DNA of 8,385 nt from an uncultured Erysipelotrichaceae bacterium (lineage in GTDB: Bacteria > Bacillota_I > Bacilli_A > Erysipelotrichales > Erysipelotrichaceae): the NCBI GenBank assembly GCA_902784015.1, contig CACZTC010000022.1, positions 1 to 8,385 of the forward strand. Reading direction: 5' to 3'. Shown here one piece after another: positions 1 to 8,335 of the stretch. The position numbers were made by a program, and so were the translations under genes. Position 1 is the stretch's first letter. Each line of letters starts with the position of its first letter. Below the pieces are notes generated by a model that searched no databases, was not told where the DNA came from, and saw nothing but the letters and a program-made list of their open reading frames with translations.

Positions 1-2995
1 CAAATAATTCTTGAACACGAGGTAAACCTTGAGTAATATCTCCTGATTGTGTTGCAACACCACCAGTATGGAAGTTACGCATTGTTAACTGTGTACCTGG
101 TTCACCAATAGCTTGAGCAGCCATGATACCAACAGCCTCACCAACTTCAACGATATTACCTGTCGCCATATTTCTTCCATAACACTTCACACATACACCA
201 CTCTTACAATCACATGTAAATACATTTCTGATATATGCTTCTTCAATTCCTGCATTTACTACTTCTTTCGCAAGAGCTTCAGTGATATAAGTATTATCAT
301 CCACAATAACTTCACCAGTCTTTGGATTAGTTATAGGTTGTTGAGAATAGCGACCAACGATACGATCATAGAATTTTTCGATCATCGCATTATTTTTATT
401 ATCGATAATATCTTTTACTAGATAGCCTCTTTCTGTACCACAATCTTCTTCAGTAATAATTACTTCTTGCGCTACATCGACTAATCTTCTAGTTAGATAA
501 CCTGATTCAGCTGTCTTTAAGGCTGTATCAGTTAGACCTTTTCTAACACCATGAGTTGAAATAAAGAACTCTGATACGCTCATGCCTTCTCTAAAGCATG
601 AATAGATAGGTACCTCGATAATAGATGGTTGGAATTCTTTACGTGACTTAGATTGTGTTGGTCTAGACATAAGTCCACGCATACCTGCCAATTGGGTGAA
701 GTGGTTCTTACTACCACGGGCACCAGAGACAGCCATCATATTGATAGGATTCATTCTTGGTAAAGATGACATCAAAGTATTACCAACACTATCTTTAACA
801 TCATTCCATAGTGAAGAGAATGCTTTTTCCCATTCTTCACCCGTCAATAAACCTCTATCTCTTAATTCATTTAATTTATCACTCTTTTCTCTACCTTCAC
901 CTACGATAGCATCTTTATTAGGTGCTACGCTAATATCAGATAAAGCAACGGTCATACCAGCTAGAGTTGAATATAAGTAACCCATATCTTTTAAGCTATC
1001 TAAGATATCACTAGTACCACCTTGTGATTTATATTTATCAAAGACAGCTGCGATTAATTCACCAAGATTATCTTTCTTAAATTCTGCTGTTACTTTACGA
1101 TTAGCTAATTCCTCTTTGATATTAGTACCATAAGGTACAAATTCACTATCAGGAGTAGCTACTAATGTTTCACTTGTTACTTCATTTAAATAAGGGAAAT
1201 CATTTGGTAAAGCTTCATTGAAGATAATCTTACCTACACTAGTTAAAAGATATTGTTCTTTTTGTTTATCAGTGAAACCTGTTTTATTTAAAGCGCTAGC
1301 TGGTAAAGCAATACGACTATGTAAATGAACTACACCTGTTTGATAACCCATTAATACTTCATTTACATCTTTGAAGATATGACCTTCATTATCCCCATAT
1401 CTTCTCCATCTAGCTGCTTCCTTCTTTTCACCTAAGGCTTCTAAAGCATCTGCTTTAGCATAGAATTCTTCTGCTGTTTCTTCCATATTCAAATAGAAGT
1501 TACCTAGAACTAAGTCTTGGCCAGGAGTAACAATAGGCTTACCATCTTTAGGACCTAAGATATTATTAGATCCTAACATTAATACCTCTGTCTCCGCTCT
1601 AGCCATACTACTTAGTGGTAGATGGACAGCCATCTGGTCACCATCGAAGTCAGCATTGAAAGCTGGACATACTAATGGATGAACACGGATAGCTCTTCCT
1701 TCAACAATCTTAGGGAAGAAAGCTTGAATACCAAGTCTATGTAATGTAGGAGCACGGTTCAAGAAGACGGGATGATTCGCAATTACTTCTTCAACAACAT
1801 CCCATACTTGAGGATTTTGTTCAGCAATCATCTTTTCTGCACGCTTTGGATTAGGTGCGATTTCCTGTAGTACTAATTCATTTATTACGAATGGCTTATA
1901 TAACTGAATAGCCATTTCTTTTGGTAAACCACATTGCCACATCTTTAGATCTGGTCCAATCGCAATAACTGAACGACCAGAGAAGTCAACACGCTTACCT
2001 AATAAGTTTTGACGGAAACGACCTTGTTTACCTTTTAATGAGTGAGTTAGAGACTTAAGTGCTCTACCACCCGCACCAGTAATAGCTTTAGAACGACGAC
2101 CATTATCAATTAAAGCATCAACTGCTTCTTGAAGCATACGCTTTTCGTTTTGCACGATGATAGCTGGTGTACCGATTTCTAATAATTTCTTTAAACGATT
2201 ATTACGGGTAATAACACGACGATATAAATCATTTAAGTCACTAGTCGCAAATCTACCACCATCTAGTTGTAACATTGGTCTTAAGTCTGGTGGAATGACT
2301 GGTAATACTGTCATTACCATCCACTCAGGCTTATTATCACTATTTCTAAATGCTTCGACAGTTTCTAAACGTTTGATTAATTTCTTACGCTTATCGCCTG
2401 TAGCCTTCTTTAATTCTTTACCGATTTCTTTGAATTCTTTTTCAACATCAACTTGTTCAAGTAAAGTTCTAACAGCTTCAGCTCCTGTTTGGGCAACAAA
2501 GCTACCAGGACCATGAATAGCTGTAAGCTCACGATATTCTCTTTCCGAAAGAATTTGTTTATAAGTTAGATTTGTATCACCTGGATCAGTTACAATCCAA
2601 GAAACGAAATATACTACTTCTTCTAAGCTCTTTGGTGGTACATGTAATAATAAACTCATTCTTGAAGGGAAGCCTCTTAAGAACCAGATATGTGCTACTG
2701 GAGCAGCTAGTTCAATATGACCCATACGTTCTCTACGTACGCTACTCTTAGTGATTTCAACTCCACACTTATCACATACTAAGCCTTGGAATCTAATCTT
2801 TTTATATTTACCACAAGCACATTCCCAGTCTTTAGTAGGACCAAATATCCTTTCACAGAATAAACCATCACGTTCTGGTTTTTGTGAACGATAGTTAATT
2901 GTTTCTGGTTTTTTTACTTCACCATATGACCAAGAAAGAATTTTCTCTGGTGATGCTAAACCAACTTTTATGGCATTAAAACTATTAATATTCAT
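1..2995 (-). CDS. rpoC: RNA polymerase beta' subunit (RpoC), 3' end cut off by the window
   Basis: Beta' is the largest core RNA polymerase subunit and carries the catalytic Mg site in the cytoplasm. About 998 codons are present and open in one frame from the ATG at 2995 to the left edge. The B. subtilis protein is about 1,200 residues, so the C-terminal part is missing. Visible in order: an N-terminal zinc site with Cys59, Cys61, Cys74 and Cys77; the sigma-binding clamp helices (about 264-302); the catalytic NADFDGDQ loop with Asp449, Asp451 and Asp453 (1637-1651); the bridge helix starting near STHGVRKG (His815); a second zinc site with Cys852, Cys928, Cys935 and Cys938; and the trigger loop from GEPGTQ (residue 964), with His976 matching E. 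coli His936. The start follows a strong AGGAGG five bases upstream. The gap to rpoB is 11 bases. Compared with B. subtilis it carries an extra charged segment near 507-536 and a smaller one near 623-665 of the window. Identity is certain from the motifs. Confidence 0.98.
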   Translation of the reverse strand, partial: MNINSFNAIKVGLASPEKILSWSYGEVKKPETINYRSQKPERDGLFCERIFGPTKDWECACGKYKKIRFQGLVCDKCGVEITKSSVRRERMGHIELAAPVAHIWFLRGFPSRMSLLLHVPPKSLEEVVYFVSWIVTDPGDTNLTYKQILSEREYRELTAIHGPGSFVAQTGAEAVRTLLEQVDVEKEFKEIGKELKKATGDKRKKLIKRLETVEAFRNSDNKPEWMVMTVLPVIPPDLRPMLQLDGGRFATSDLNDLYRRVITRNNRLKKLLEIGTPAIIVQNEKRMLQEAVDALIDNGRRSKAITGAGGRALKSLTHSLKGKQGRFRQNLLGKRVDFSGRSVIAIGPDLKMWQCGLPKEMAIQLYKPFVINELVLQEIAPNPKRAEKMIAEQNPQVWDVVEEVIANHPVFLNRAPTLHRLGIQAFFPKIVEGRAIRVHPLVCPAFNADFDGDQMAVHLPLSSMARAETEVLMLGSNNILGPKDGKPIVTPGQDLVLGNFYLNMEETAEEFYAKADALEALGEKKEAARWRRYGDNEGHIFKDVNEVLMGYQTGVVHLHSRIALPASALNKTGFTDKQKEQYLLTSVGKIIFNEALPNDFPYLNEVTSETLVATPDSEFVPYGTNIKEELANRKVTAEFKKDNLGELIAAVFDKYKSQGGTSDILDSLKDMGYLYSTLAGMTVALSDISVAPNKDAIVGEGREKSDKLNELRDRGLLTGEEWEKAFSSLWNDVKDSVGNTLMSSLPRMNPINMMAVSGARGSKNHFTQLAGMRGLMSRPTQSKSRKEFQPSIIEVPIYSCFREGMSVSEFFISTHGVRKGLTDTALKTAESGYLTRRLVDVAQEVIITEEDCGTERGYLVKDIIDNKNNAMIEKFYDRIVGRYSQQPITNPKTGEVIVDDNTYITEALAKEVVNAGIEEAYIRNVFTCDCKSGVCVKCYGRNMATGNIVEVGEAVGIMAAQAIGEPGTQLTMRNFHTGGVATQSGDITQGLPRVQELF

Positions 2996-3002
2996 ACTAG
3001 CA

Positions 3003-3009
3003 CCTCCTA
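3003..3009 (-). promoter_or_regulatory. rpoC ribosome binding site overlapping the rpoB stop codon
   Basis: On the minus strand the rpoB stop TAG (3009-3007) runs directly into AGGAGGTG, so the stop codon supplies the first AG of the Shine-Dalgarno sequence. The core AGGAGG (3008-3003) is separated from the rpoC ATG by about seven bases (GTGCTAGT minus the G pairing option gives five). This is a near-perfect site and fixes the rpoC start. It implies that ribosomes ending rpoB can reinitiate on rpoC, keeping beta and beta' in equal amounts. Confidence 0.9.
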
Positions 3010-6000
3010 TTCTTCCTCTCCATATTCATCATCAACACCTACTACAAGCGCTTCTTCAGGCATATCATCTTCTTCACCCTCTTCTTTAACAGTTAAGCTT
3101 TCTAATGTAGCCTCATCTGTTCCATAAGTTTGAGTAGATAAATCAGATGCAGTCTCTTCTTTGAGCTCTTCTTGTTCGAGAGTCTTTAAGTCCATCTCTT
3201 CGCCCTCATCATTAATCATACGCACATCAATAGCGAGTGATTGTAATTCATGTACTAAGACACGGAATGATTCAGGAATACTTGGATGTGGTAATTCTTT
3301 ACCTTTAACGATAGCTTCATAAGTTCTCGTTCTACCTGAGATATCATCAGATTTTACAGTTAAGATTTCTTGTAATGTATTAGATGCACCATAAGCTTCT
3401 AATGCCCATACTTCCATCTCACCAAATCTCTGACCACCATTTTGAGCTTTACCACCAAGTGGTTGTTGAGTTACTAAGGAATATGGTCCTGTTGCACGAG
3501 CGTGCAATTTATCATCAACCATGTGGGCTAACTTAATCATATACATGACACCAACCGCAATTGGCTCATCATATACTTCACCAGTCATTCCATCAGTTAA
3601 TAGATATTTATGAACTGTTCCTGCTTCTTTCATAATATCTTCTAAGTCTGTATTAGATACACCATCGAAGACAGGAGTTGCGAATTTGACGCCTAATTTC
3701 TTAGCTGCCATACCTAAGTGTACTTCTAAGACTTGTCCAATATTCATACGTGAAGGCACACCGAATGGATTAAGCATAATATCAATTGGTGTTCCATCAC
3801 TCATATAAGGCATATCTTCAACTGGATTAATCTTAGAGATGACACCTTTATTACCATGTCTACCAGCCATCTTATCACCTTCAGATATCTTACGTTTCTG
3901 AGCGACATAAACTTTAACTACCTCATTTACGCCTGGTGGCAATTCTTGATCCCTACTCTTATCTTTCTTGAAGACATGTACACTATGAACAATACCAGCA
4001 CCACCATGAGGAACCTTTAAAGAATTATCTCTAACTTCTCTAGCTTTTTCACCAAAGATAGCATGTAATAATTTTTCTTCTGGTGAAGCTTCGCTTTGTC
4101 CTTTAGGTGTAACTTTACCAACAAGGATGTCGCCTTCCTTAACTTCGGCACCGATCATGACAATACCATTTTCATCAAGATGTCTTGTAGCATTCTCACT
4201 AACATTAGGGATATCTCTAGTAATTTCCTCATCACCTAGTTTAGTCTTACGACATTCAAGCTCATATTCTTCAATATGAACAGAAGTATAATAATCTTCT
4301 GATTGCATTCTTTCAGACATGATAATTGCATCTTCATAGTTAAATCCATGCCATGTCATGAAAGCTATTGTCACATTTTGACCTAAAGCTAATTCACCAT
4401 TTTCCATCGCAGGTCCATCAGCCAAGACATCTCCACGCTTAACTTTCTCACCTGCCCATACAATTGGCTTTTGATTTAAACATGTACTCGCATTACTTCT
4501 TCTAAATTTAATTAGATCATAGATATGTTCTTTACCATTTTCATCAACTACCACTTTATCAGCATCTACATAAGTTACTGTACCTGGAGCAGTAGCGACG
4601 CAGGCTGTACCTGAGTCACGCGCAATAACATATTCCATACCAGTACCCACAAATGGACTATGTGGATTTAATAATGGTACAGCTTGACGTTGCATGTTAG
4701 CACCCATTAGAGCACGTGTACAGTCATCATTTTCTAAGAAAGGAACGCATGCTGTTGCAACAGAAACAATTTGTCTAGGCGATACGTCAGCATAGTCAAC
4801 TGTTTTTGCATCAACCATAACGGTGTCACCCGCAATACGGGCAACGACTCTATCGCCATTTAATTTACCATCTTTAATCTCATTAGCTTGAGCAATGATA
4901 TGATCATTTTCTTCATCCACTGGCATATATACTATCTCATCGCTAACAACACCATTTTTAACTTTACGATAAGGTGTTTCAATAAAACCATATTCATTGA
5001 TTTTAGCGTAAGTAGTTAAATAGGATATAAGTCCAATGTTTGGTCCTTCTGGAGTCTCAATTGGACAGATTCTACCATAGTGAGAGTTATGAATATCACG
5101 TACTTCAAAACCAGCTCTTTCTCTTTGTAGACCACCAGGTCCCAAAGCAGAAATACGACGTTTATTAGATAACTCAGCTAATGGATTCTGTTGATCCATG
5201 AATTGTGATAATTGAGATGATGAGAAGAATTCTTTAATAACAGAAGTAAGTGGTCTAATATTTGTGAGATGTTTTGGGTCTAAAGTAGAGACATCTGTAG
5301 AAATAGACATCTTCTCTTTAATACCCTTTTCCATTCTTGATAAACCAATACGGAATTGGTTTTGAATTAGTTCACCTACTGTTCTAATTCTTCTATTACC
5401 TAACATATCAATATCATCTGATGTACCAACACCATCCAACATTGTTAACTCATAGTTATATAAAGCATAAATATCACTAGCTGTAATAGTATGTTTTGTT
5501 TCTAAAGGATCATTACCAATTAAACCTACTACATGATCATCTTTAGTTTTAACTTTCACTCTTTGCACGCAAGCTCCAACAACCCAAATAGTTACATTAT
5601 CATTTTTACTTGCTTCATGAGCTATAGCTTCTTCATTATCAACAGTAATACCTGATACAGCTTCATCTGGTATATATCTAGGACATAGATATTCCCCATT
5701 CTCATCAACCAAGTCAGCTCCCTTTTCAGTAACTCTACCTATTATATATAAGCGTGAGCCATAATTTAGAACTGCCATTACATTATCATTAGATACTTTA
5801 ACTGGCTTAGCGATAATACCTGTATATACAGTTACAGCTTTAAATTCTTTACTGATTGCCTTTACATCTTCTGGTGTTAATACGGTACCTTGTTCTAATT
5901 TAGTTTTTTCGCTTTTACCATTAAGACTAACAGCTAAGATTCTACCAACTAAAGCACCATTATCTTCAGTATTTACTACAACCTTATTAGGATGAGATAA

Positions 6001-7173
6001 GTTATGAATGAAAGGTAATGCTTCAGCATTTATACCTTTATATACGCCTTCCTTAATCTTTTGTCTTACATTCTTATCAATAAATGTATTCTTCTTGCAT
6101 AGAACTTTACCATCAGCGCCAATTAAATCTTCCGCAAGACGATTACCTTCCATACGATCAAGGATATTTAACTTCTTACCTGCTTTATAGCGGCCAGCCT
6201 TAGTTAAATCATAACGTTTATAATCAAAGAATTTTTCACCTACTAATTTCATTGCGCCTTCATATGTCGCAATTTCATCACTTCTTTGGTTATCATATAC
6301 AGCTAATAAAGCATCTTTTCTATATTTAACTTTATCAGCAGCTAATGTATTCTTTACTTCTTCATAATTACCAAATACTGATGTATATAGAAGCATATAT
6401 AGGTTTTGGAATTCTCTTTGTTCATCATTAACTACGACATCATTATGTATTTCAAAGCCCATAGCTTTTAAGAATTTCTTGATGCCTACAACATCAAATG
6501 CACTCTCTTCTTTGAGCTTTTCTAATGACATACCGATAGCTTTTAATAAGATTGTACTGATAATCTTTTTCTTTCTATCAATAGAAACGTTTAAAATTCT
6601 GCCTAAAGCAGCTTTTTTATCGTCACTAATAAATTCTAACCATGTACCTCTACTTGGAATGAATTCACAAGTATAAGTATCTCTACCTGTTCTTTCTTCT
6701 GATATTACATCAAAATAAGCACCAGGAGATCTAACAATCTGCGATACGATAACACGTTCAGCACCATTGATCACAAATGTACCAGTTGGTGTCATCATTG
6801 GGAAATCGCCAAAGAAGACATTATCTTCTTCTTTAGTGATAATAGCGCCTTCTTCATTGATGATTTCTAACTCCATCTTTGCATATAGAGGAGCGTTATA
6901 TGTTATCTCTCTATATAGACATTCCTGTAAGGAATGTTTAGGTTCTCCAAATCGATAATCAATAAACTTTAAGCGGATATTTCCAACATAGTTGTCAATT
7001 GGATAAATATCCTCAAATACTTCTTTGATTCCTTCTCTGAGAAACCAGTCGTAGGCATCCGTTTGGATTTCAATCAAATCAGGTAATTCTAGTGAACTAG
7101 ATACTTTAGAATAATCTCTTCTTACTGATTTGTTGCCATAATGCTCAACGCGGTAAGTTTGTTTTTCTGCCAT
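3007..7173 (-). CDS. rpoB: RNA polymerase beta subunit (RpoB), enlarged form
   Basis: Beta is the second-largest core RNA polymerase subunit; it forms one side of the active cleft and the rifampicin pocket. From the chosen ATG at 7173 it is 1,388 residues, against about 1,193 in B. subtilis. The frame extends upstream to a TTG at 7209, but the ATG at 7173 has the AAGGAAGGA site and gives the family-like N-terminus [13 protein letters not shown]. Visible in order: the N-terminal lobe with [10 protein letters not shown] (29-38) and [15 protein letters not shown]; an expanded lobe 2 (about 217-300 and 350-563); [10 protein letters not shown]; the rifampicin region (651-677) with Asn670 where most bacteria have His; [25 protein letters not shown]; the lysine-bearing [16 protein letters not shown] (about 1095-1110), which lines the active site; and the switch/clamp segment [17 protein letters not shown]. 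The C-terminus ends in a strongly acidic tail of about 65 residues. The stop is TAG. The gene is intact. Insertion sizes are estimated against the B. subtilis sequence from memory. Confidence 0.98.
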   Translation of the reverse strand: MAEKQTYRVEHYGNKSVRRDYSKVSSSLELPDLIEIQTDAYDWFLREGIKEVFEDIYPIDNYVGNIRLKFIDYRFGEPKHSLQECLYREITYNAPLYAKMELEIINEEGAIITKEEDNVFFGDFPMMTPTGTFVINGAERVIVSQIVRSPGAYFDVISEERTGRDTYTCEFIPSRGTWLEFISDDKKAALGRILNVSIDRKKKIISTILLKAIGMSLEKLKEESAFDVVGIKKFLKAMGFEIHNDVVVNDEQREFQNLYMLLYTSVFGNYEEVKNTLAADKVKYRKDALLAVYDNQRSDEIATYEGAMKLVGEKFFDYKRYDLTKAGRYKAGKKLNILDRMEGNRLAEDLIGADGKVLCKKNTFIDKNVRQKIKEGVYKGINAEALPFIHNLSHPNKVVVNTEDNGALVGRILAVSLNGKSEKTKLEQGTVLTPEDVKAISKEFKAVTVYTGIIAKPVKVSNDNVMAVLNYGSRLYIIGRVTEKGADLVDENGEYLCPRYIPDEAVSGITVDNEEAIAHEASKNDNVTIWVVGACVQRVKVKTKDDHVVGLIGNDPLETKHTITASDIYALYNYELTMLDGVGTSDDIDMLGNRRIRTVGELIQNQFRIGLSRMEKGIKEKMSISTDVSTLDPKHLTNIRPLTSVIKEFFSSSQLSQFMDQQNPLAELSNKRRISALGPGGLQRERAGFEVRDIHNSHYGRICPIETPEGPNIGLISYLTTYAKINEYGFIETPYRKVKNGVVSDEIVYMPVDEENDHIIAQANEIKDGKLNGDRVVARIAGDTVMVDAKTVDYADVSPRQIVSVATACVPFLENDDCTRALMGANMQRQAVPLLNPHSPFVGTGMEYVIARDSGTACVATAPGTVTYVDADKVVVDENGKEHIYDLIKFRRSNASTCLNQKPIVWAGEKVKRGDVLADGPAMENGELALGQNVTIAFMTWHGFNYEDAIIMSERMQSEDYYTSVHIEEYELECRKTKLGDEEITRDIPNVSENATRHLDENGIVMIGAEVKEGDILVGKVTPKGQSEASPEEKLLHAIFGEKAREVRDNSLKVPHGGAGIVHSVHVFKKDKSRDQELPPGVNEVVKVYVAQKRKISEGDKMAGRHGNKGVISKINPVEDMPYMSDGTPIDIMLNPFGVPSRMNIGQVLEVHLGMAAKKLGVKFATPVFDGVSNTDLEDIMKEAGTVHKYLLTDGMTGEVYDEPIAVGVMYMIKLAHMVDDKLHARATGPYSLVTQQPLGGKAQNGGQRFGEMEVWALEAYGASNTLQEILTVKSDDISGRTRTYEAIVKGKELPHPSIPESFRVLVHELQSLAIDVRMINDEGEEMDLKTLEQEELKEETASDLSTQTYGTDEATLESLTVKEEGEEDDMPEEALVVGVDDEYGEEE

Positions 7174-7177
7174 TAGT

Positions 7178-7186
7178 TCCTTCCTT
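7178..7186 (-). promoter_or_regulatory. rpoB ribosome binding site (decides the start)
   Basis: The minus strand reads AAAGGAAGGAACTA before the ATG at 7173. Two overlapping AAGGA units lie 8 and 4 bases from the start codon. The longer frame begins at a TTG at 7209, immediately followed by an ATG at 7206. Neither has a Shine-Dalgarno sequence, and the extra 12 residues sit in the leader, next to the hairpin at 7212-7233. The ATG at 7173 is therefore preferred. Confidence 0.85.
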
Positions 7187-7211
7187 TCGTTTTGCACTAA
7201 ACACATCAAAA

Positions 7212-7233
7212 AGGGTATAAAAAACCCTACCCT
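7212..7233 (-). terminator. Small hairpin with T-run upstream of rpoB: weak terminator or attenuator
   Basis: On the minus strand AGGGTA (7233-7228) can pair with TACCCT (7217-7212) around a 10-base loop, followed by T's down to 7208. A competing register exists because AGGGT is repeated: AGGGT at 7228-7224 can pair with ACCCT at 7216-7212 around a 7-base loop. The stem is only 5-6 bp, so it is weak. It lies after the methyltransferase gene and downstream of the candidate rpoB promoter, so it could end readthrough from upstream or act within the rpoB leader. A partial terminator between rplL and rpoB is known in E. coli; equivalence here is inferred. Confidence 0.5.
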
Positions 7234-7256
7234 ATTCGATTTCTCTGCGAACTAAT

Positions 7257-7286
7257 ATATTAACACAGTTTTTGGCAAGTAGTCAA
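7257..7286 (-). promoter_or_regulatory. Candidate sigma-A promoter for rpoBC
   Basis: The minus strand shows TTGACT (7286-7281; 5 of 6 to TTGACA), an 18-base spacer, and TAATAT (7262-7257; 4 of 6 to TATAAT) preceded by TG one base away, an extended -10 element. The -35 box starts immediately after the stop codon of the methyltransferase gene. Transcription would start near 7250 and give a leader of roughly 75 bases containing the hairpin at 7212-7233 and the rpoB ribosome binding site. The sequence match is good but no experimental support is visible, and AT-rich DNA produces chance matches. Confidence 0.5.
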
Positions 7287-7880
7287 CTAGACTTTTTTTG
7301 CTTTTAAAACCCAATAACCTTTATTTCTTTTTATTATTTCACAATTAGAAAATAGCTCTTCTATTTTCTTAAAGGCACTCTCTGCCCCCTGCTTTCTTCT
7401 AATAACTATATATAAAGTCCCTGATTCATTTAAATGCTCATAAGCTTCATCAAATAATTTATATATTACTTTTTTGCCTGTTCTAATTGGTGGATTAGAA
7501 ATAATAACATCATAATGATCATTTATATCTGTAAACCCATCATTCACAAAGCTAGTAATATCTACTTGATTCTTTTCAGCATTTAATTGTGTTAATTCAA
7601 TAGCCCGACCGTTGATATCTATAGCTGTCATATTAATGTTATTTAATAATCTTTTTAGGATTATTGAAATAACTCCATATCCACAACCAAGATCCATAAC
7701 ATCACCAGTTATATTTTCTTGCATAATAGCATCCAATAAGATAATCGTACCTTCATCTATACCACTTTTAGAAAATACTCCTGTATCCGTTATAAAAATA
7801 AAGTCATTACCATAAAAGGAGAATTTGTGCTCTTTGCGATTGCTAATTAAATCGTTATTATCACTAAAATAATGAGTCAC
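7287..7880 (-). CDS. ybxB: Class I SAM-dependent methyltransferase, RsmC-like small domain (YbxB family)
   Basis: Predicted N-methyltransferase that transfers a methyl group from S-adenosylmethionine to a nucleobase, most likely in rRNA. The fold resembles the C-terminal domain of RsmC, which methylates G1207 of 16S rRNA. The target of this single-domain form is not shown by the sequence. From the GTG at 7880 it is 197 residues. Motif I is DLGCGYG (63-69), which binds SAM. An acidic residue, Asp88, ends the next strand (AIDIN). The catalytic motif IV is NPPIR (129-133), of the NPPY/NPPF type seen in base N-methylation. RRKQGAES (161-168) is a family-typical late motif. The frame also opens at ATG 7895, but that ATG overlaps the Shine-Dalgarno sequence of the GTG start, and the GTG start gives MTHYFS, as expected for the family. 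The gene sits between rplL and rpoB exactly as ybxB does in B. subtilis. It is tightly placed after the rplL terminator, so it is probably expressed by readthrough. The stop is TAG. Confidence 0.9.
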   Translation of the reverse strand: MTHYFSDNNDLISNRKEHKFSFYGNDFIFITDTGVFSKSGIDEGTIILLDAIMQENITGDVMDLGCGYGVISIILKRLLNNINMTAIDINGRAIELTQLNAEKNQVDITSFVNDGFTDINDHYDVIISNPPIRTGKKVIYKLFDEAYEHLNESGTLYIVIRRKQGAESAFKKIEELFSNCEIIKRNKGYWVLKAKKV

Positions 7881-7885
7881 TTCTT

Positions 7886-7892
7886 CTCCTTT
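7886..7892 (-). promoter_or_regulatory. Ribosome binding site favouring the GTG start of the methyltransferase
   Basis: The minus strand reads AAAGGAG (7892-7886), then five bases (AAGAA), then GTG at 7880. The upstream in-frame ATG (7895-7893) directly abuts this AAAGGAG and itself is preceded only by the terminator's T-run and ACCACA, with no Shine-Dalgarno sequence. This supports translation from the GTG. Confidence 0.8.
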
Positions 7893-7901
7893 CATTGTGG
7901 T

Positions 7902-7931
7902 AAAAGCCGAGAGTAAGTCTCATCGGCTTTT
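7902..7931 (-). terminator. Rho-independent terminator after rplL
   Basis: On the minus strand AAAAGCCGA (7931-7923) pairs with TCGGCTTTT (7910-7902). After a one-base bulge at 7922, GAG pairs with CTC around the loop ACTTA (7918-7914). This gives about 12 bp with a GC core and a terminal T-run. It begins 12 bases after the rplL stop codon. The arms are flanked by A's and T's on both sides, so it could act in both directions, but all genes here read leftward. Its foot lies only about 9 bases from the methyltransferase ribosome binding site. Confidence 0.85.
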
Positions 7932-7943
7932 TATGATAAATAA

Positions 7944-8321
7944 TTATTTAAATTCAACTGTTGCGCCTGCTTCAGTTAATGCAGTCTTAATCTTTTCTGC
8001 TTCATCAGCTGATACATCTGCTTTAATTTCTGCTGGAGCACCATCTACTAACTTCTTAGCTTCAACTAAGCCTAAGCCTGTGATTTCTCTTACAGCCTTA
8101 ATTACTGCAACCTTAGTTTCACCTACGCTAGCTAATACTACAGTTACACTGCTTGGTCCTTCTTGAGCAGCACCACCATCTGCTGGAGCTGCAGCTACAG
8201 CTACAGGAGCAGCTGCACTTACGCCATATTTTTCTTCGATTGCTTTTACTAATTCATTTAGTTCAAGAATAGTAGCTTCATCTAGATATGATAGAATTTC
8301 TTCTTGTGTTAATTTAGCCAT
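7944..8321 (-). CDS. rplL: 50S ribosomal protein L7/L12
   Basis: L7/L12 forms dimers on L10 in the ribosomal stalk and recruits and activates translation GTPases such as EF-Tu and EF-G. The protein is 125 residues, the normal length. Residues 1-33 form the helical dimerisation and L10-binding domain ([15 protein letters not shown]). Residues about 35-55 form the flexible Ala/Pro/Gly hinge ([18 protein letters not shown]). Residues about 57-125 form the globular domain, with [17 protein letters not shown] and [10 protein letters not shown], the surface that contacts the GTPases, ending in GATVEFK. The ATG start has an AAGGAGGG site six bases upstream. The gene follows rplJ by 12 bases and is followed by a strong terminator, fitting expression of the L10-L12 pair as a unit. 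Identity is certain. Confidence 0.98.
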   Translation of the reverse strand: MAKLTQEEILSYLDEATILELNELVKAIEEKYGVSAAAPVAVAAAPADGGAAQEGPSSVTVVLASVGETKVAVIKAVREITGLGLVEAKKLVDGAPAEIKADVSADEAEKIKTALTEAGATVEFK

Positions 8322-8327
8322 GATTTT

Positions 8328-8335
8328 CCCTCCTT
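8328..8335 (-). promoter_or_regulatory. rplL ribosome binding site overlapping the rplJ stop codon
   Basis: The rplJ stop TAA (8336-8334) shares its last two A's with AAGGAGGG (8335-8328), which lies six bases before the rplL ATG. It is a full-strength site. High initiation on rplL is expected, because L7/L12 is present in several copies per ribosome while L10 is present once. Confidence 0.85.

Noticed and set aside
113..980. Plus-strand open frames at 113-421 and 696-980
   Set aside because: They lie antisense to conserved rpoC coding sequence, have no ribosome binding site or recognisable domain, and are rich in residues expected from reading AT-rich codons backwards.
2157..2516. Plus-strand open frame of 119 codons
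   Set aside because: It is antisense to the conserved clamp-helix and switch region of rpoC; no family resemblance and no upstream ribosome binding site.
5485..6117. Possibility that the rpoB insertion is an intein or mobile element
   Set aside because: There is no intein-type Cys/Ser start or His-Asn end at a conserved active-site motif, no flanking repeats, and base composition looks like the rest of the gene. It sits in a known variable lobe.
6008..6958. Plus-strand open frames at 6008-6190, 6479-6676 and 6767-6958
   Set aside because: All are antisense shadows of rpoB with hydrophobic, low-information translations.
7174..7209. N-terminal extension of RpoB from a TTG at 7209
   Set aside because: The extra 12 residues have no ribosome binding site and do not resemble other RpoB N-termini, while the ATG at 7173 has a good site.
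7933..7960. AT-rich stretch at the end of rplL as a promoter for the methyltransferase
   Set aside because: A TATCAT-like box is present but the only TTGAAT-like box is about 13 bases away, too close for a normal spacer.
7612..8166. Plus-strand open frames at 7612-7815 and 7897-8166
   Set aside because: They are antisense to the methyltransferase and rplL genes. The second begins beside the terminator hairpin and reads the rplL hinge and globular domain backwards.
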